Shown here in pieces: positions 1-9,191 of a stretch of 64,000 nucleotides of DNA (within the stretch, counting starts at the first letter, position 1; each line of letters begins with the position of its first letter). The notes under the pieces are model-generated. The model had not been told where the DNA came from. It saw nothing but the letters and a program-made list of their open reading frames with translations, and searched no databases. The position numbers and the translations under genes were made by a program. Source of the DNA: Bog-473 sp963755375 (GTDB lineage Bacteria > Actinomycetota > Acidimicrobiia > Acidimicrobiales > RAAP-2); assembly GCA_963755375.1 (NCBI GenBank), contig CAVWKG010000006.1:62001-126000 (forward strand), read 5' to 3'.

Positions 1-878
1 GTCTCCCAGCGAAGGAGCTCCTCAATGGCGTTCGGGATGATGTCGGGGTTCTCGGCGAGCTGACGCCGGTGCTCAGGGTGCTCCGCCAGGAAGGCGAACA
101 TGCAGTCGAGTGTGGCCGTGACCGTATCGAGCCCGGCGATGAGGAACAGGAAGCAGATGTCGAGGATGTCCTCGCGGGAGAGCCGGTCGCCCTCGACCTC
201 GGCGTCGAGGAAAACCGACAGCAGGTCCTCGCGTCGTTCCGCCTCGCGTTCGTCCAGGACCTCATTGAAGTAGTCGTAGACCGAATCTGCGATCTTCTGC
301 TGGTAGTCGGTGGCCTCCCGCGACCCGTATGGCTTCCCGGTCACGTGATCGGGGCGGATGATGCCGTCCTTCATGGTCAAGAAGCGGTCCAGCTCGTCAA
401 GCGGCAGGCCGAGCAGCGTCAGGAACACCTGAGAGGGGAAGGGGACCGCGAACGCCTCGGCGAAATCCACCTCTCCCCGCTCAATGAAATCGTCGATGAG
501 TCGGTTCACGAGTGCGGAAACCTCCGCATCCATGGCGGCCATCTTGCGGGGTGCGAAGATCGGGTCGAGCAGCTTGCGGAACTTCTTGTGATCCGGGGGA
601 TCGATCTGGAGCGGGATCATGGGTCGCTTGTTCTTCAGGTCCACGGCGTCCATGTTGGAGGAGAAAATCTCTGGATGACGCAAGGCTTCGTCGATCTCCT
701 CCTTGCGCGAGAGCAGCACACCCGGCCCCGACGGCATGTCCACTCTCATAACCGGCTCATCACGCATCACCTTGAAGATCGGCTGGGGGTTGGCCGCCAT
801 TCCCGGGTCCATCCCGGAAAGCGGGTTCTCCCCGTACCCGGCCTCGGGCTCTGTCTCGATCTCGGTCTCACTCTCCAT
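1..878 (-). CDS. Cytochrome P450, C-terminus cut by window edge
   Basis: Reading the minus strand from the ATG at 878 gives 292 open codons running off the window. A C-helix-type DPPDHKKFRK motif lies near residues 93-102, the I-helix oxygen-activation motif AGLDTVT at about 248-254, and the K-helix ExxR (EELLR) at 286-290. The haem-Cys loop would lie beyond position 1. Bacterial class I P450s are soluble monooxygenases needing ferredoxin partners; no partner is visible and the substrate is unknown. The start overlaps the 3' end of the upstream TetR gene by 11 bp, which suggests translational coupling and control by that regulator. Confidence 0.93.
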   Translation of the reverse strand, partial: MESETEIETEPEAGYGENPLSGMDPGMAANPQPIFKVMRDEPVMRVDMPSGPGVLLSRKEEIDEALRHPEIFSSNMDAVDLKNKRPMIPLQIDPPDHKKFRKLLDPIFAPRKMAAMDAEVSALVNRLIDDFIERGEVDFAEAFAVPFPSQVFLTLLGLPLDELDRFLTMKDGIIRPDHVTGKPYGSREATDYQQKIADSVYDYFNEVLDEREAERREDLLSVFLDAEVEGDRLSREDILDICFLFLIAGLDTVTATLDCMFAFLAEHPEHRRQLAENPDIIPNAIEELLRWE

Positions 879-1491
879 TGGTCTCCTCCGAACTGATCTG
901 CAGGATGCGGTTGACTGACTGCACGAGCGACGCGTCGTCCGTTTCGGGGATGATCCAGCTCGACGCGAAGAGGCGGACGATGACGTCGGCGAGCTGGTCG
1001 CGACCCAGAGAGCCGGACGCCACCGCGGGCACGATGTCGAGCGCGTCCCCGATTCGCAGTACCAGCTCGGCTCGCAGCGACGGCAGGTGGTCGAGGAGGT
1101 AGCCCAGGACGAATCCGGACTCGGACTCGAAGAGAGGACGACAGGGGTGGGAACGGATGAAGTCGAAGGCGTAGGCCATGAACGCAGTGATGCGGTCTGC
1201 GGGCGACAGTGTGGCTGCGAGCACGGCATCGAGCCCGTCGGAGAACCGCCGCGCGTCGTAGGTGGCGGCCGAGGCCAGGACATGGTCCTTGCTGGGGAAG
1301 TAGCGGTACAGCGTGCCCCTGGACACGCCGGCCGTCTCGGCGATCTCCCGCATCCCGAGCCTGCGCACGCCACGCCGGCCGATGAGACCGAGGGCTGCGG
1401 TGAGGATGCGCTCCTCGGTGGGACCAAAGGGGGTACCGGGTAGGCCACGCGGGCCGACTCCGGGGGTGGTGTCCTGCAGCGTTGCCGTCAC
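868..1491 (-). CDS. TetR/AcrR family transcriptional regulator
   Basis: The 207-residue protein has the usual TetR length and layout. The N-terminal helix-turn-helix is at about residues 45-75, with the signature IAETAGVSRGTLYRYFPSKD; the C-terminal ligand-binding half is variable. It starts at GTG 1491 and its stop overlaps the P450 start downstream, so the two form one transcript. A local role in repressing the P450 gene is inferred from this arrangement; the ligand cannot be read from the sequence. Confidence 0.92.
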   Translation of the reverse strand: MTATLQDTTPGVGPRGLPGTPFGPTEERILTAALGLIGRRGVRRLGMREIAETAGVSRGTLYRYFPSKDHVLASAATYDARRFSDGLDAVLAATLSPADRITAFMAYAFDFIRSHPCRPLFESESGFVLGYLLDHLPSLRAELVLRIGDALDIVPAVASGSLGRDQLADVIVRLFASSWIIPETDDASLVQSVNRILQISSEETNGE

Positions 1492-1562
1492 TGGGAGTAC
1501 ATACTAGACACTTTCTGTTCTTTCTGTCTCTCGGCCCGGGCTGCAGCCTCGGCGGGCTGTGC

Positions 1563-4088
1563 TCAAGCTCTGGTCCTGAGCCTCCATCTTCGAAACGTGG
1601 GCACGACGAACAGCCAGCCCAGAGCGGCCAGCCCGATCAGCGTGGCCAGTACTCCCAGGTCGTCGGCGCCCGACGCCCCGTAGGTGAGGGTGACGTCGTG
1701 ACTGGTGGGGACGACCACCATGAGATTCGGCGTCACCCGCCACGGGCCGTCGGCTCCGCTGGCGTGCCAGTTCGGGAAATAGGAGACCTTGACCAGGACC
1801 GGTGTTCCCACCCTTGACACATGGAAGCTGACCGACGAATCGGTCTGGGTCACGGCGCTGACCCGGGTGGTACCCACGTGTCTGACCGTCGGGCGGATCT
1901 TGGTCACAGGGGTCCGGGGCCAGTCCGCCGGACCACTCTGGGCGAGCTCGACGCTCCACATGCTCGGGTCGCCGTACCAACTCAAGGCCGGTCCCTCGTG
2001 CGTGGCGCTCCCGAGCCAGCTCGAAGCTCCGGGCTCGACTCCCGACAGGACGACGGGGTCGTCGTCCAGCGGGGTGACGAGCGGGGAGTCCTTCACCAGA
2101 TAGATGTTCCACGTGGTGTGCGAGGTGACGCCGCCGTAGTCGTACGCCCACGGGCCTGTCGTGGCCACGAGCTGTAGGGCCGGATCGCCCGCGGCTTCCT
2201 GTTCAACTTGCGGGGTCTCCGCCATGAAGTACTTCACTCCCAGCAATTGCAGGTGCTGCACACCGAGGGCGACGTCCAGCGAGCCGTACGGGAGACCGAC
2301 CTCGGGCTCTGACGGCTCCGCCGACAGCTCGGCCTGATTCAGGAAGTGGTACGGCGTCGTGGCTGAAGACTCGAAGAGGAGTCCCTCCATGGAGTCGATG
2401 CATCCGCTTGTCCAATAGGGCAGGAGCATCAGCGCCTCGGGGGTACCGAAGCGGTTCTCACTCGCGCTGTACTCCCACATAGCCCGACCGCAGCCGAAGC
2501 GCTTTCCGACGGACTCCATCGTCTGCATGATGGAGCGGTACTCCGGATAGGAGGCCTGACCCTCGTAGCCCTCGTAGTTGTAGTTCGACCAATTCGTGAC
2601 CTCGTTCGGCCCCACTGTGACGGGCAGCATGGACGCCGGGACGATGAAGGGTGGTACGACGGCCGCCATCACGGCAATCAACCCGAGGACCGCGCCGCTG
2701 ACGGCGGCCGGACCCCAACGGCGGGACGGCACACCCGGAGCCGCGATGAGCGGGCGGGCCTCGGACGCCGGATCCGCCGCCCACCCAGCCCCTTCGGACA
2801 CCTCCCGCCAGCGCCGGTCCCGCGCTCTGCGCCAGACCCTCGCCACGGCGATGCAACCGGTGCCGAACGCCCAGGCAGCCATGAAGTAGACCGAGATGAA
2901 CCAGAGGGGCAGGAGGCGGACGTTGTAGAGGCTGCCCTGCGGGTCGAGCGCAGTCGCCAAGGCCGACGCGATCCCCAGCACGGTCACCGTGATGCCGAAT
3001 CGGCTCCGCACGACGACGGCTGTCACGGCGCCGATTCCGGCCAGGACGAGAGCCCACGCGTCAGCCTCGCGGAAGTATTGGGCCCAACCTTCCACATTCG
3101 TGTACCCCATGGAGGACGAGTACGCGTGTTCCAGTCCGAAGGGGACCAGCCACCAACCCGATAGCAACAACCCGATCGCCACGGTCGAGCCCGCCCACCA
3201 CAGGGTGCGGGTCCACGGCACCGGTACGGCGGTCCTGTCGCTCCGCCCAACGCGCAACGCCGAGTCGCTGATCCCCCAGCGTGCCGGCAGCAATTCGACG
3301 ATCGTCAGAATGACCGCACCCCCCAACGCGTACATGCCCGGGACGATGTGCGAGAGCACGCACCCGGCGAGAACGACCGCGGCCCAGCCGCGGTACCTGC
3401 CCTCTCTGACTGCGCACGCAAAGAGCCCGAGGAACAGCACCGCCAGGGAGAGGCTGAACGAATAGGCGTACTCGCCGGCGAGCGTCGAGAACAGATTCCC
3501 GCCGTAAATGGTGAAGGTGTAGTCGAACAGGAACGGCAGGGTCGCGGCCGCCAGGAGGGTGGGCAGCGGTGCCCGGAGCCGGAAGAATCGGCCGCAGGCC
3601 CACGCACAGATCGGAAGCAGGACCGAACCGAGCACCGTCCCCAGCTTGAAGGCGACACCGTAGGGGATCAGCCAGCCGCCGATGGCGATGAAGAGATCGG
3701 GAATCGTGAAGTAGAAGGTGTAGAGGGGGAAGCCGTCGTACCAACCCGGATCCCAGCCCGTGAGGTGGCCGTGGCTGACCAGACTCTCGAGGAATTTGGG
3801 CATCGCTATGTGCGCGCCCGTGTCGCCGCCGGTGGTCGTGGTGTTGGTGAGCAGCATCCCGGGGTGGAGCTGCGACAGCGTGACAACGATGACGCTGGCG
3901 ATGGTGATGACCGTGACGGCGCCCGGCACCCACCACCAGGTGCCGCGGCGCGACGTCTCCGCGCGTTGCAGAACCGGATCGGCTACCGGTGGAGCCTGCT
4001 CGGTCACGGCCTCGGGCCCGGCGGGTTCAGGCACGCGCAACCGAGTGCGAGCCAGCGCGGAGCAAGATGTTGAGAGACCCGCGGTCAT
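1563..4088 (-). CDS. Large polytopic membrane protein, GT-C-like (PTPS-related family)
   Basis: The product has 841 residues. After a cytoplasmic N-terminus and a first membrane helix (about 52-72) comes an extracytoplasmic loop with GGDTGAH (87-93) and GWYDGFPLY (115-123). Many hydrophobic helices follow, then a soluble extracytoplasmic domain of about 300 residues and a last helix near the C-terminus. This resembles the PTPS_related family of GT-C-fold membrane glycosyltransferase-like proteins, in which an acidic residue in the first loop is expected to be catalytic. A role in adding sugars from lipid-linked donors to envelope glycans is an inference. It is flanked by the TetR gene and the permease on the same strand, without overlap. 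Confidence 0.75.
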   Translation of the reverse strand: MTAGLSTSCSALARTRLRVPEPAGPEAVTEQAPPVADPVLQRAETSRRGTWWWVPGAVTVITIASVIVVTLSQLHPGMLLTNTTTTGGDTGAHIAMPKFLESLVSHGHLTGWDPGWYDGFPLYTFYFTIPDLFIAIGGWLIPYGVAFKLGTVLGSVLLPICAWACGRFFRLRAPLPTLLAAATLPFLFDYTFTIYGGNLFSTLAGEYAYSFSLSLAVLFLGLFACAVREGRYRGWAAVVLAGCVLSHIVPGMYALGGAVILTIVELLPARWGISDSALRVGRSDRTAVPVPWTRTLWWAGSTVAIGLLLSGWWLVPFGLEHAYSSSMGYTNVEGWAQYFREADAWALVLAGIGAVTAVVVRSRFGITVTVLGIASALATALDPQGSLYNVRLLPLWFISVYFMAAWAFGTGCIAVARVWRRARDRRWREVSEGAGWAADPASEARPLIAAPGVPSRRWGPAAVSGAVLGLIAVMAAVVPPFIVPASMLPVTVGPNEVTNWSNYNYEGYEGQASYPEYRSIMQTMESVGKRFGCGRAMWEYSASENRFGTPEALMLLPYWTSGCIDSMEGLLFESSATTPYHFLNQAELSAEPSEPEVGLPYGSLDVALGVQHLQLLGVKYFMAETPQVEQEAAGDPALQLVATTGPWAYDYGGVTSHTTWNIYLVKDSPLVTPLDDDPVVLSGVEPGASSWLGSATHEGPALSWYGDPSMWSVELAQSGPADWPRTPVTKIRPTVRHVGTTRVSAVTQTDSSVSFHVSRVGTPVLVKVSYFPNWHASGADGPWRVTPNLMVVVPTSHDVTLTYGASGADDLGVLATLIGLAALGWLFVVPTFRRWRLRTRA

Positions 4089-4286
4089 TCGGCCACATGC
4101 GGCTTACGTTATCGGTCCGACCTCCGCCCGAGGGCTCGGGTCAAGGGGCATACCGGAGCCCCGTCTGGGAGAAGGAGTGGTCTGAACAGGGAGGAAATGG
4201 CCTCGATCCAGAGGTGACGGCGCCTAGCCGGCGAGGGATAAACCGTCGCAACATCGCGCCTCTGATGACCAGCGGCAGAAGCTCGG

Positions 4287-5837
4287 TCAGTCCACTTCCT
4301 CGAGCTCGCGCTCGATGTTGGAGAACTCGGCCTCGATCTTCTGGAGCTGAGCCTCGTCGCCCTGCGTCTTCGGCCCCTTGAACCACTTGCGCGCGCTGAG
4401 CAGCCAGTAGCCGCCCGAGAACAGCAGCACGACACCCACCGCGACCGGGGCGTAGTTGAAGTTGTCCCGATTGATGGTGCTGAAGTTGACCTCGGGGAGC
4501 ATGAAGAGCACGGCGATGAAGGCGACCCAGATGATGCCGACCCACCCGACCAGCGGGCTCCACTTGCCAAGGGACCACCGACCGCCCTCCCAGCTCTTTC
4601 CCTTGATTCGGCGCAGCAGGGTTGGCAGCACATACGCGATGTAGAGGCCAATGGTGGCGATCGACGTCACCGCCGCGTAGGCCACGCTGCTCCACAGCAC
4701 GGGTACCGCGAGCAGGAAGGCGAAGACGACACAGAACCAGATGGAGTTGGTGGGCGTCCGCGTGCGAGGGTTGATCCGGTGCCAGAGGCGGTGGCCGGGA
4801 ACGGCGCCGTCACGGGAGAACGCGAACAGCATCCGGGAATTCGCCGCCGTCGACGCCATGCCGCAGAAGAACTGCGCCACCACAGCTATGAGCAACAGGA
4901 GCTCGGCGCCGACCCTCGAGAGGGCGCTCTCCCAGATGAGCACGGGGGCCGCCTGTTGGGCTGCGACCGCGGCATACACCTTGGGGTCGGTCGGGATCAC
5001 GAACGTGATGGCCAGGATCAGGATCCAGCCGGCGATCAGGGAGATGATGATGGAGCTGACGATCCCCCTCGGCGCCGCGATGTCAGCGTTGTGGGTTTCC
5101 TCCGACATGTGAGCCGAGGCGTCGTAGCCGGTGAAGGTGTACTGCGCCATCAGGAGCCCGATCATGAAGACGAACCAGGGCACACCGAGCGTCGACTCGT
5201 TCTCGAACTTGGTGAAGACGAAGGACGCCGACGCGTGGTGGTTGGGGACGAAGAACAGGACCACGGCGATCGTGAGCACCCCCAGGATGTGCCACCAGGC
5301 GCTCACGTCCGACAGGAAGGCGACGACCCGTACGCCGAAACTGTTGAGGAGTCCATGGGCGACCAGCACGCATCCGTACACCGTCAGAATCCAGCCGGTG
5401 GTGTCGGGAAAGTTCGTCGTCAGATTCAAGAAGAGCGTGAAGAAGATCGCGAACCCGAAGTCGATGCCCGCCGTGACGGCCACCTGCCCCAGCAGGTTGA
5501 ACCAGCCGGTGAACCAGCTCCAGGCAGCGGAGTTGTTCTCCGCCAGCCTGGACGACCAGTAGTAGAGGCCGCCGGCGGTCGGGTAGGCCGATGCGATCTC
5601 CGCCATGCCGAGGCCCACGACCGTCGTGAAGAGGCCGACGATGATCCACCCCCACACGATGACGACGGGGCCGCCGTACGTCATGCCGAAGTAGTAGAGG
5701 GTGAGACACCCGGACAGCACCGAGATGATCGTGAAGGAGACGGCGAAGTTGGAGAAACCCCCCATCCTCCTCCGAAGCTCCTGGGCGTACCCGAGCTTGT
5801 GCAGCTGAGCGACGTCGTCGGCCTGAATCGTGCTCAT
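4287..5837 (-). CDS. APC superfamily amino acid permease
   Basis: This 516-residue inner-membrane protein has about 12 hydrophobic helices. The N-terminal consensus region of amino acid/polyamine/organocation transporters is present: ELRRRMGGFSNFAVSFTIIS, then an unwound first-helix segment and EIASAYPTAGGLYYW. It resembles the GABA/choline/amino acid permease branch. The longer reading frame opens at 5894, but ATG 5837 has a strong Shine-Dalgarno (GGGGAGGA, about 4 bp upstream), so that start is used. The C-terminal ~30 residues are a charged, coiled-coil-like cytoplasmic tail (KIEAEFSNIERELEEVD). The substrate cannot be assigned. Confidence 0.9.
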   Translation of the reverse strand: MSTIQADDVAQLHKLGYAQELRRRMGGFSNFAVSFTIISVLSGCLTLYYFGMTYGGPVVIVWGWIIVGLFTTVVGLGMAEIASAYPTAGGLYYWSSRLAENNSAAWSWFTGWFNLLGQVAVTAGIDFGFAIFFTLFLNLTTNFPDTTGWILTVYGCVLVAHGLLNSFGVRVVAFLSDVSAWWHILGVLTIAVVLFFVPNHHASASFVFTKFENESTLGVPWFVFMIGLLMAQYTFTGYDASAHMSEETHNADIAAPRGIVSSIIISLIAGWILILAITFVIPTDPKVYAAVAAQQAAPVLIWESALSRVGAELLLLIAVVAQFFCGMASTAANSRMLFAFSRDGAVPGHRLWHRINPRTRTPTNSIWFCVVFAFLLAVPVLWSSVAYAAVTSIATIGLYIAYVLPTLLRRIKGKSWEGGRWSLGKWSPLVGWVGIIWVAFIAVLFMLPEVNFSTINRDNFNYAPVAVGVVLLFSGGYWLLSARKWFKGPKTQGDEAQLQKIEAEFSNIERELEEVD

Positions 5838-6000
5838 CAGTCCTCCCCATTCGCCATCGGAGGCCGGTACACCGGGCCTCAGGTACCCCGGCAAATGGGA
5901 TCAGGTATCAACCGACGTGTCAAGCAATTGCGAACGAAGACGTCGTGGATTCCCCTGATGGCCACGGATCTCGCCCATCCGGAGCCCCTGAAGACGCGAA

Positions 6001-6026
6001 AAGCGGCACCCCTCGGGGTGCCGCTT
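6001..6026 (-). terminator. Perfect 12-bp hairpin terminator
   Basis: AAGCGGCACCCC, a 2-base spacer and GGGGTGCCGCTT form a perfect inverted repeat. It lies about 50 bp past the stop of the SHOCT gene at 6074 and about 160 bp upstream of the permease start, so it separates the two minus-strand units. There is no long U-tract, as is common in high-GC actinobacteria. Confidence 0.75.
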
Positions 6027-6073
6027 CACCGCGCAATTCCGGGGGGTCAGTCCGACCTGGATGCCTCTCTGCC

Positions 6074-6376
6074 TCAGGACATCTGAGCCAGGATCTTCGC
6101 CTTCTGGTCGTTGAACTCGGCCTCGGTCAGGATGCCCTGGTCCTTGAGGTTGGCAAGCTCCTTCAACTTGTTGATCAGGTCATCGGAGTCCGGTGCGGCG
6201 GCGGGCGCGGTGGCTGCGACCTCCTGCGGCGCTGCCTGCTGCGCAGCGGCTTCCTGGCTGGCGTATTTCTGCTGCTGGTGGCGGTTTACCCCGCCGGCCA
6301 CGACGGTCGCCGTACCGGCGATCACCGCCGTTCTCGCCACCGTCCGCATCACGGGACGTCGTCGCATCATGGGCAT
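6074..6376 (-). CDS. SHOCT domain small protein
   Basis: The protein has 100 residues: an Arg-rich N-terminus, a short hydrophobic Ala/Val/Gly stretch (about 13-30), a Gln/Ala-rich linker and a C-terminal SHOCT domain (about 67-97; LKELANLKDQGILTEAEFND). SHOCT is a short helical domain found at the ends of many bacterial proteins and thought to mediate oligomerisation. It forms a minus-strand cluster with DUF6325 and PLDc_N-SHOCT genes, and a strong hairpin follows it. The biochemical role is unknown. Confidence 0.85.
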   Translation of the reverse strand: MPMMRRRPVMRTVARTAVIAGTATVVAGGVNRHQQQKYASQEAAAQQAAPQEVAATAPAAAPDSDDLINKLKELANLKDQGILTEAEFNDQKAKILAQMS

Positions 6377-6410
6377 GGTCGTGCTCCTTCTCTCTTCGGT
6401 CTCTTGGATC

Positions 6411-6839
6411 TCAGCTCTTCAGTGCCTCGGCCAACTCGTCGAGCGCTGCCTCAATCAGATTGGCCGGGACCCGGGCGCTGTCGACGAGCACCCCGCCCGA
6501 CTCGCGCATCGCTTCGACGAGAGGGACCGCCCAGAGGTCCTCCCACAGGATGATCAGAGCGGAGTTGCCTTCGGGCAGATTGGCGGCCACGTGGTCGAGG
6601 TCTTCGGCGTTGACGAGGCCACCGACTTCGCCATCGATGTCACCGAAGGCCGCCAACTCGTCCATCTGGTCGAATTCGAGGCTGATGGTGTCGCCCTGCT
6701 CGTCCTTGGCCACGAACACCAGGTCGAGGATCCGCACGGTGCCGCTCGCCACCAGCTTCGCGACCTCTGGGGCGATGTTCCCGTTGAAGCGATTGCCCGG
6801 GAAGGCGATCACCGTGTAGCTGACTGGTCCGATGGCCAT
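6411..6839 (-). CDS. DUF6325 family protein
   Basis: The 142-residue soluble acidic protein has the actinobacterial DUF6325 pattern: N-terminal IGPVSYTVIAFPGNRF, then a region on strand order with EVAKLVASGTVRILDLVFV, and a C-terminal helix rich in Glu/Leu. It sits between two SHOCT-domain genes on the same strand with spacings of about 35 and 75 bp, probably one transcript. In this family such genes often neighbour SHOCT/PLDc_N proteins; the function is unknown. Confidence 0.85.
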   Translation of the reverse strand: MAIGPVSYTVIAFPGNRFNGNIAPEVAKLVASGTVRILDLVFVAKDEQGDTISLEFDQMDELAAFGDIDGEVGGLVNAEDLDHVAANLPEGNSALIILWEDLWAVPLVEAMRESGGVLVDSARVPANLIEAALDELAEALKS

Positions 6840-6914
6840 CGTGTCTCCTCGTTCTCGTCTGCTGACCTGCTGATCTGTGGACGACCTCGCCGTAGTGCCT
6901 GTGTCGCCGGTGCC

Positions 6915-7322
6915 TCAGCTGGCCAGGATCTTGGCCTTCTGGGCGTCGAATTCGGCATCGGAGAGCACGCCCTGGGACTTGAGGTCGGCCAGCTTTGCGA
7001 GCTGGTCGGCCGTCGTGTCGCCACTCGTCCCGGCGGTCTGCCTGACGTACTGGTCGAAGGCCTTCTGCTGCTGGGCCGCCTGCTGCGCTGCCCGCTCGTG
7101 CATCTTTCCGCCCCGGGCGATGAGGTACACGAAGACGCCGAGGAACGGCAGGATGATGATGAAGATCACCCACAGGGCCTTGGCCCACCCACCCATGTCG
7201 TGGCTGCGGAAGATGTCCACGAACACCGTGATCAACAGCCAGATCCAGATGACGAAGAGGAAGAAGTACAGCATCGTCAGGAAGAAGTCGAGAATCGGGT
7301 ATTGGTACGTGGCGGCAAGCAT
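6915..7322 (-). CDS. PLDc_N membrane domain plus SHOCT protein (copy 1)
   Basis: The 135-residue protein has two hydrophobic helices (about 10-33 and 47-68) enclosing the RSHDMGGWAKALWV signature of the phospholipase D nuclease N-terminal (PLDc_N) membrane module. A Gln-rich helix and a C-terminal SHOCT domain (about 103-134) follow. No HKD catalytic motif is present, so no nuclease or lipase activity is expected. It is a near-duplicate of the gene at 16802-17200; most differences are conservative. Probably a membrane-anchored stress or scaffold protein; function unproven. Confidence 0.88.
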   Translation of the reverse strand: MLAATYQYPILDFFLTMLYFFLFVIWIWLLITVFVDIFRSHDMGGWAKALWVIFIIILPFLGVFVYLIARGGKMHERAAQQAAQQQKAFDQYVRQTAGTSGDTTADQLAKLADLKSQGVLSDAEFDAQKAKILAS

Positions 7323-7473
7323 GAAGACTCCTTATGTGGTCGATGGAGCGCGGCCTTCAGGGCGACGCGCCGCACACAACATTCGCAGCATCGCCCGAAT
7401 GCCGCAACTGGGGTAAGGCAGAACACCCAGATCGGGGGCCAGCTCCGCAGGTGTTTCCCACCTCGACACTGCC

Positions 7474-8934
7474 CTAGATCCCCTCTTCGGCATGGATCCG
7501 GCCACTTTTGCAAGCGGCGGCGAAGGCCTCGTAGTCCCGCTCGTTCTGGTCGGCATAGGACTCGGCGAACTTCGCCAGCGCCTTCTCGAAAGTGGTGTTG
7601 TTGCCGAGGTACGCCGCTATGGCGAAGCGATCGCCGGAGCGGGCGTGGGCGTGGGCCAGCGTGAGGGCACACAGTTTGCCGTAGGCCTCCAGGCCCTGCG
7701 GGAGCATGGTCTCGATGTCGATCGACCCCTTCCAGTCCTGCAGCTGGCGCACGTAGTAGTCCCGGCCGATGCCGTCGACGCCATCGGCGCGCTGCCACCC
7801 GAGGAAGATGTCGCTGCTGGCCTGCATGAGGCGCTGGCCGGCGACCACCCGGGCTCCATGGTTCCCGTACAGGCTCCTCTTGGTGAAGCGCTCCAGGACC
7901 GACGCCTCCGCCTCCTTCGCCTGCAGGAACAGAACGTCCTCGTGGCTGGCACCGTGCAAGAGGATCACCCAGGCCCGAGTGCCGACACTGCCCACCCCGA
8001 CCACCTTGCGGGCCATCTGGCTGAACCGGTACTTCTCCAACAGGTGCCGGCGGTCGGTCGACAAACTCTGGCGGTACCGGCGCAGGATGTCCCGGAACAT
8101 GCCTATCACCTGCTCGAATTCCACCTCGGGAAAGAGCTCCTCTATCGGCACCACCAGAGGCGGATCGCTGACGATGCGGCGCTCGCCGTCGACCACATGG
8201 GTCAACTTGTCGAGGGCTTTCATGCTGTCCTTGGTCCGCGCCTTCTCGACCAGCTTCGTCGCCGTTGCCGCCATACGCGCCTGCGCCTTCGAACCGGACG
8301 TGGCCGCCTGGGACTCGAGCAACGTGATGACGTCCGCCACGTCCACGTGGAAATACCAGACCTCGAGGTTCGACATGGTGGCCATCAGACGCATCGACTC
8401 CCGGTACGCCTGACCGAGCGCCATGATCGCAGTGGTCCGCACCGACTTGGCGTGGCCCCTGCTCCGGCCGGCGACCACAACGCTCGCGGCCAGGCGCTTG
8501 ACGTCCCACTCCCAAGGCCCGGGGTGCGTCTCGTCGAAGTCGTTGCAATCGAAGACGAGCTGGCGCTCGGGCGATCCGAACACGCCGAAATTGGAAAGGT
8601 GGGCATCCCCGCAGATCTGTGCCGTGAGTCCCGAGCGCGGCGTGGTCGACAGATCCGACGCCATGATCAGCGCGGCCCCGCGAAAGAACGTGAAGGGGGA
8701 GACCAGCATCCTGCCGTAGCGGATCGGTACGAGGTCCTGCACCCGCGTCCTCGCCTGCTCCTCGAGCAACGAAACCGGGTCGGGTCGATCCGCCGACGGT
8801 TCGAACGTGGCGTGGCTGTTCCGGGGTACCTTGGCCCGGGCCTTCTTGCCGCTCGCCTTGCTTTCCGCCTCAGTCGTGTGCGGGACGATCGATTCGGGGT
8901 GCTCGGCCAACCGGATCCCCTCTTCCTCACCCAT
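7474..8934 (-). CDS. DUF2252 family protein (kinase-like fold)
   Basis: The product has 486 residues from ATG 8934; the frame is open further upstream but that part is low-complexity and unlike the family. Diagnostic DUF2252 motifs are RYGRM (72-76), ICGDAHLSNFG (107-117), FDCNDFDET (128-136) and WEWDVKRLA (141-149). The GDxHxxN and later acidic motifs resemble the catalytic loop of aminoglycoside-phosphotransferase-like kinases, which is why a small-molecule kinase role has been suggested. It is predicted cytoplasmic. It points away from the 9192 gene, sharing a divergent intergenic region. Confidence 0.88.
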   Translation of the reverse strand: MGEEEGIRLAEHPESIVPHTTEAESKASGKKARAKVPRNSHATFEPSADRPDPVSLLEEQARTRVQDLVPIRYGRMLVSPFTFFRGAALIMASDLSTTPRSGLTAQICGDAHLSNFGVFGSPERQLVFDCNDFDETHPGPWEWDVKRLAASVVVAGRSRGHAKSVRTTAIMALGQAYRESMRLMATMSNLEVWYFHVDVADVITLLESQAATSGSKAQARMAATATKLVEKARTKDSMKALDKLTHVVDGERRIVSDPPLVVPIEELFPEVEFEQVIGMFRDILRRYRQSLSTDRRHLLEKYRFSQMARKVVGVGSVGTRAWVILLHGASHEDVLFLQAKEAEASVLERFTKRSLYGNHGARVVAGQRLMQASSDIFLGWQRADGVDGIGRDYYVRQLQDWKGSIDIETMLPQGLEAYGKLCALTLAHAHARSGDRFAIAAYLGNNTTFEKALAKFAESYADQNERDYEAFAAACKSGRIHAEEGI

Positions 8935-9191
8935 CTCGGCCACCTCTCCGGACGCGCCGCCGCGGCATTCTGCTTGTCTCACGCTACGACCACCCGCGTC
9001 CTCTTCGGACGGTCGACCACCTCGACGGCGCCCGCTCCGGTCCGGCGACCGGGTCCGGATAGCTTTGAACCCTTTCCCCGCCCTCTGCCCCGGGTCACAA
9101 TGGCGGAGTCGAGGTGCGGCGCCGGCGCGGCCGGCGGAAAGGCCACACTGGCGCGGTGGCCCGTGTGGCAGGCCAGGATGAGGGGCGACCA

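Noticed and set aside
4779..6086. Long + strand open frame opposite the APC permease
   Set aside because: Low-complexity Arg/Asp/Glu/Gly/His product, no family features, fully antisense to a clear transporter; a GC-bias shadow.
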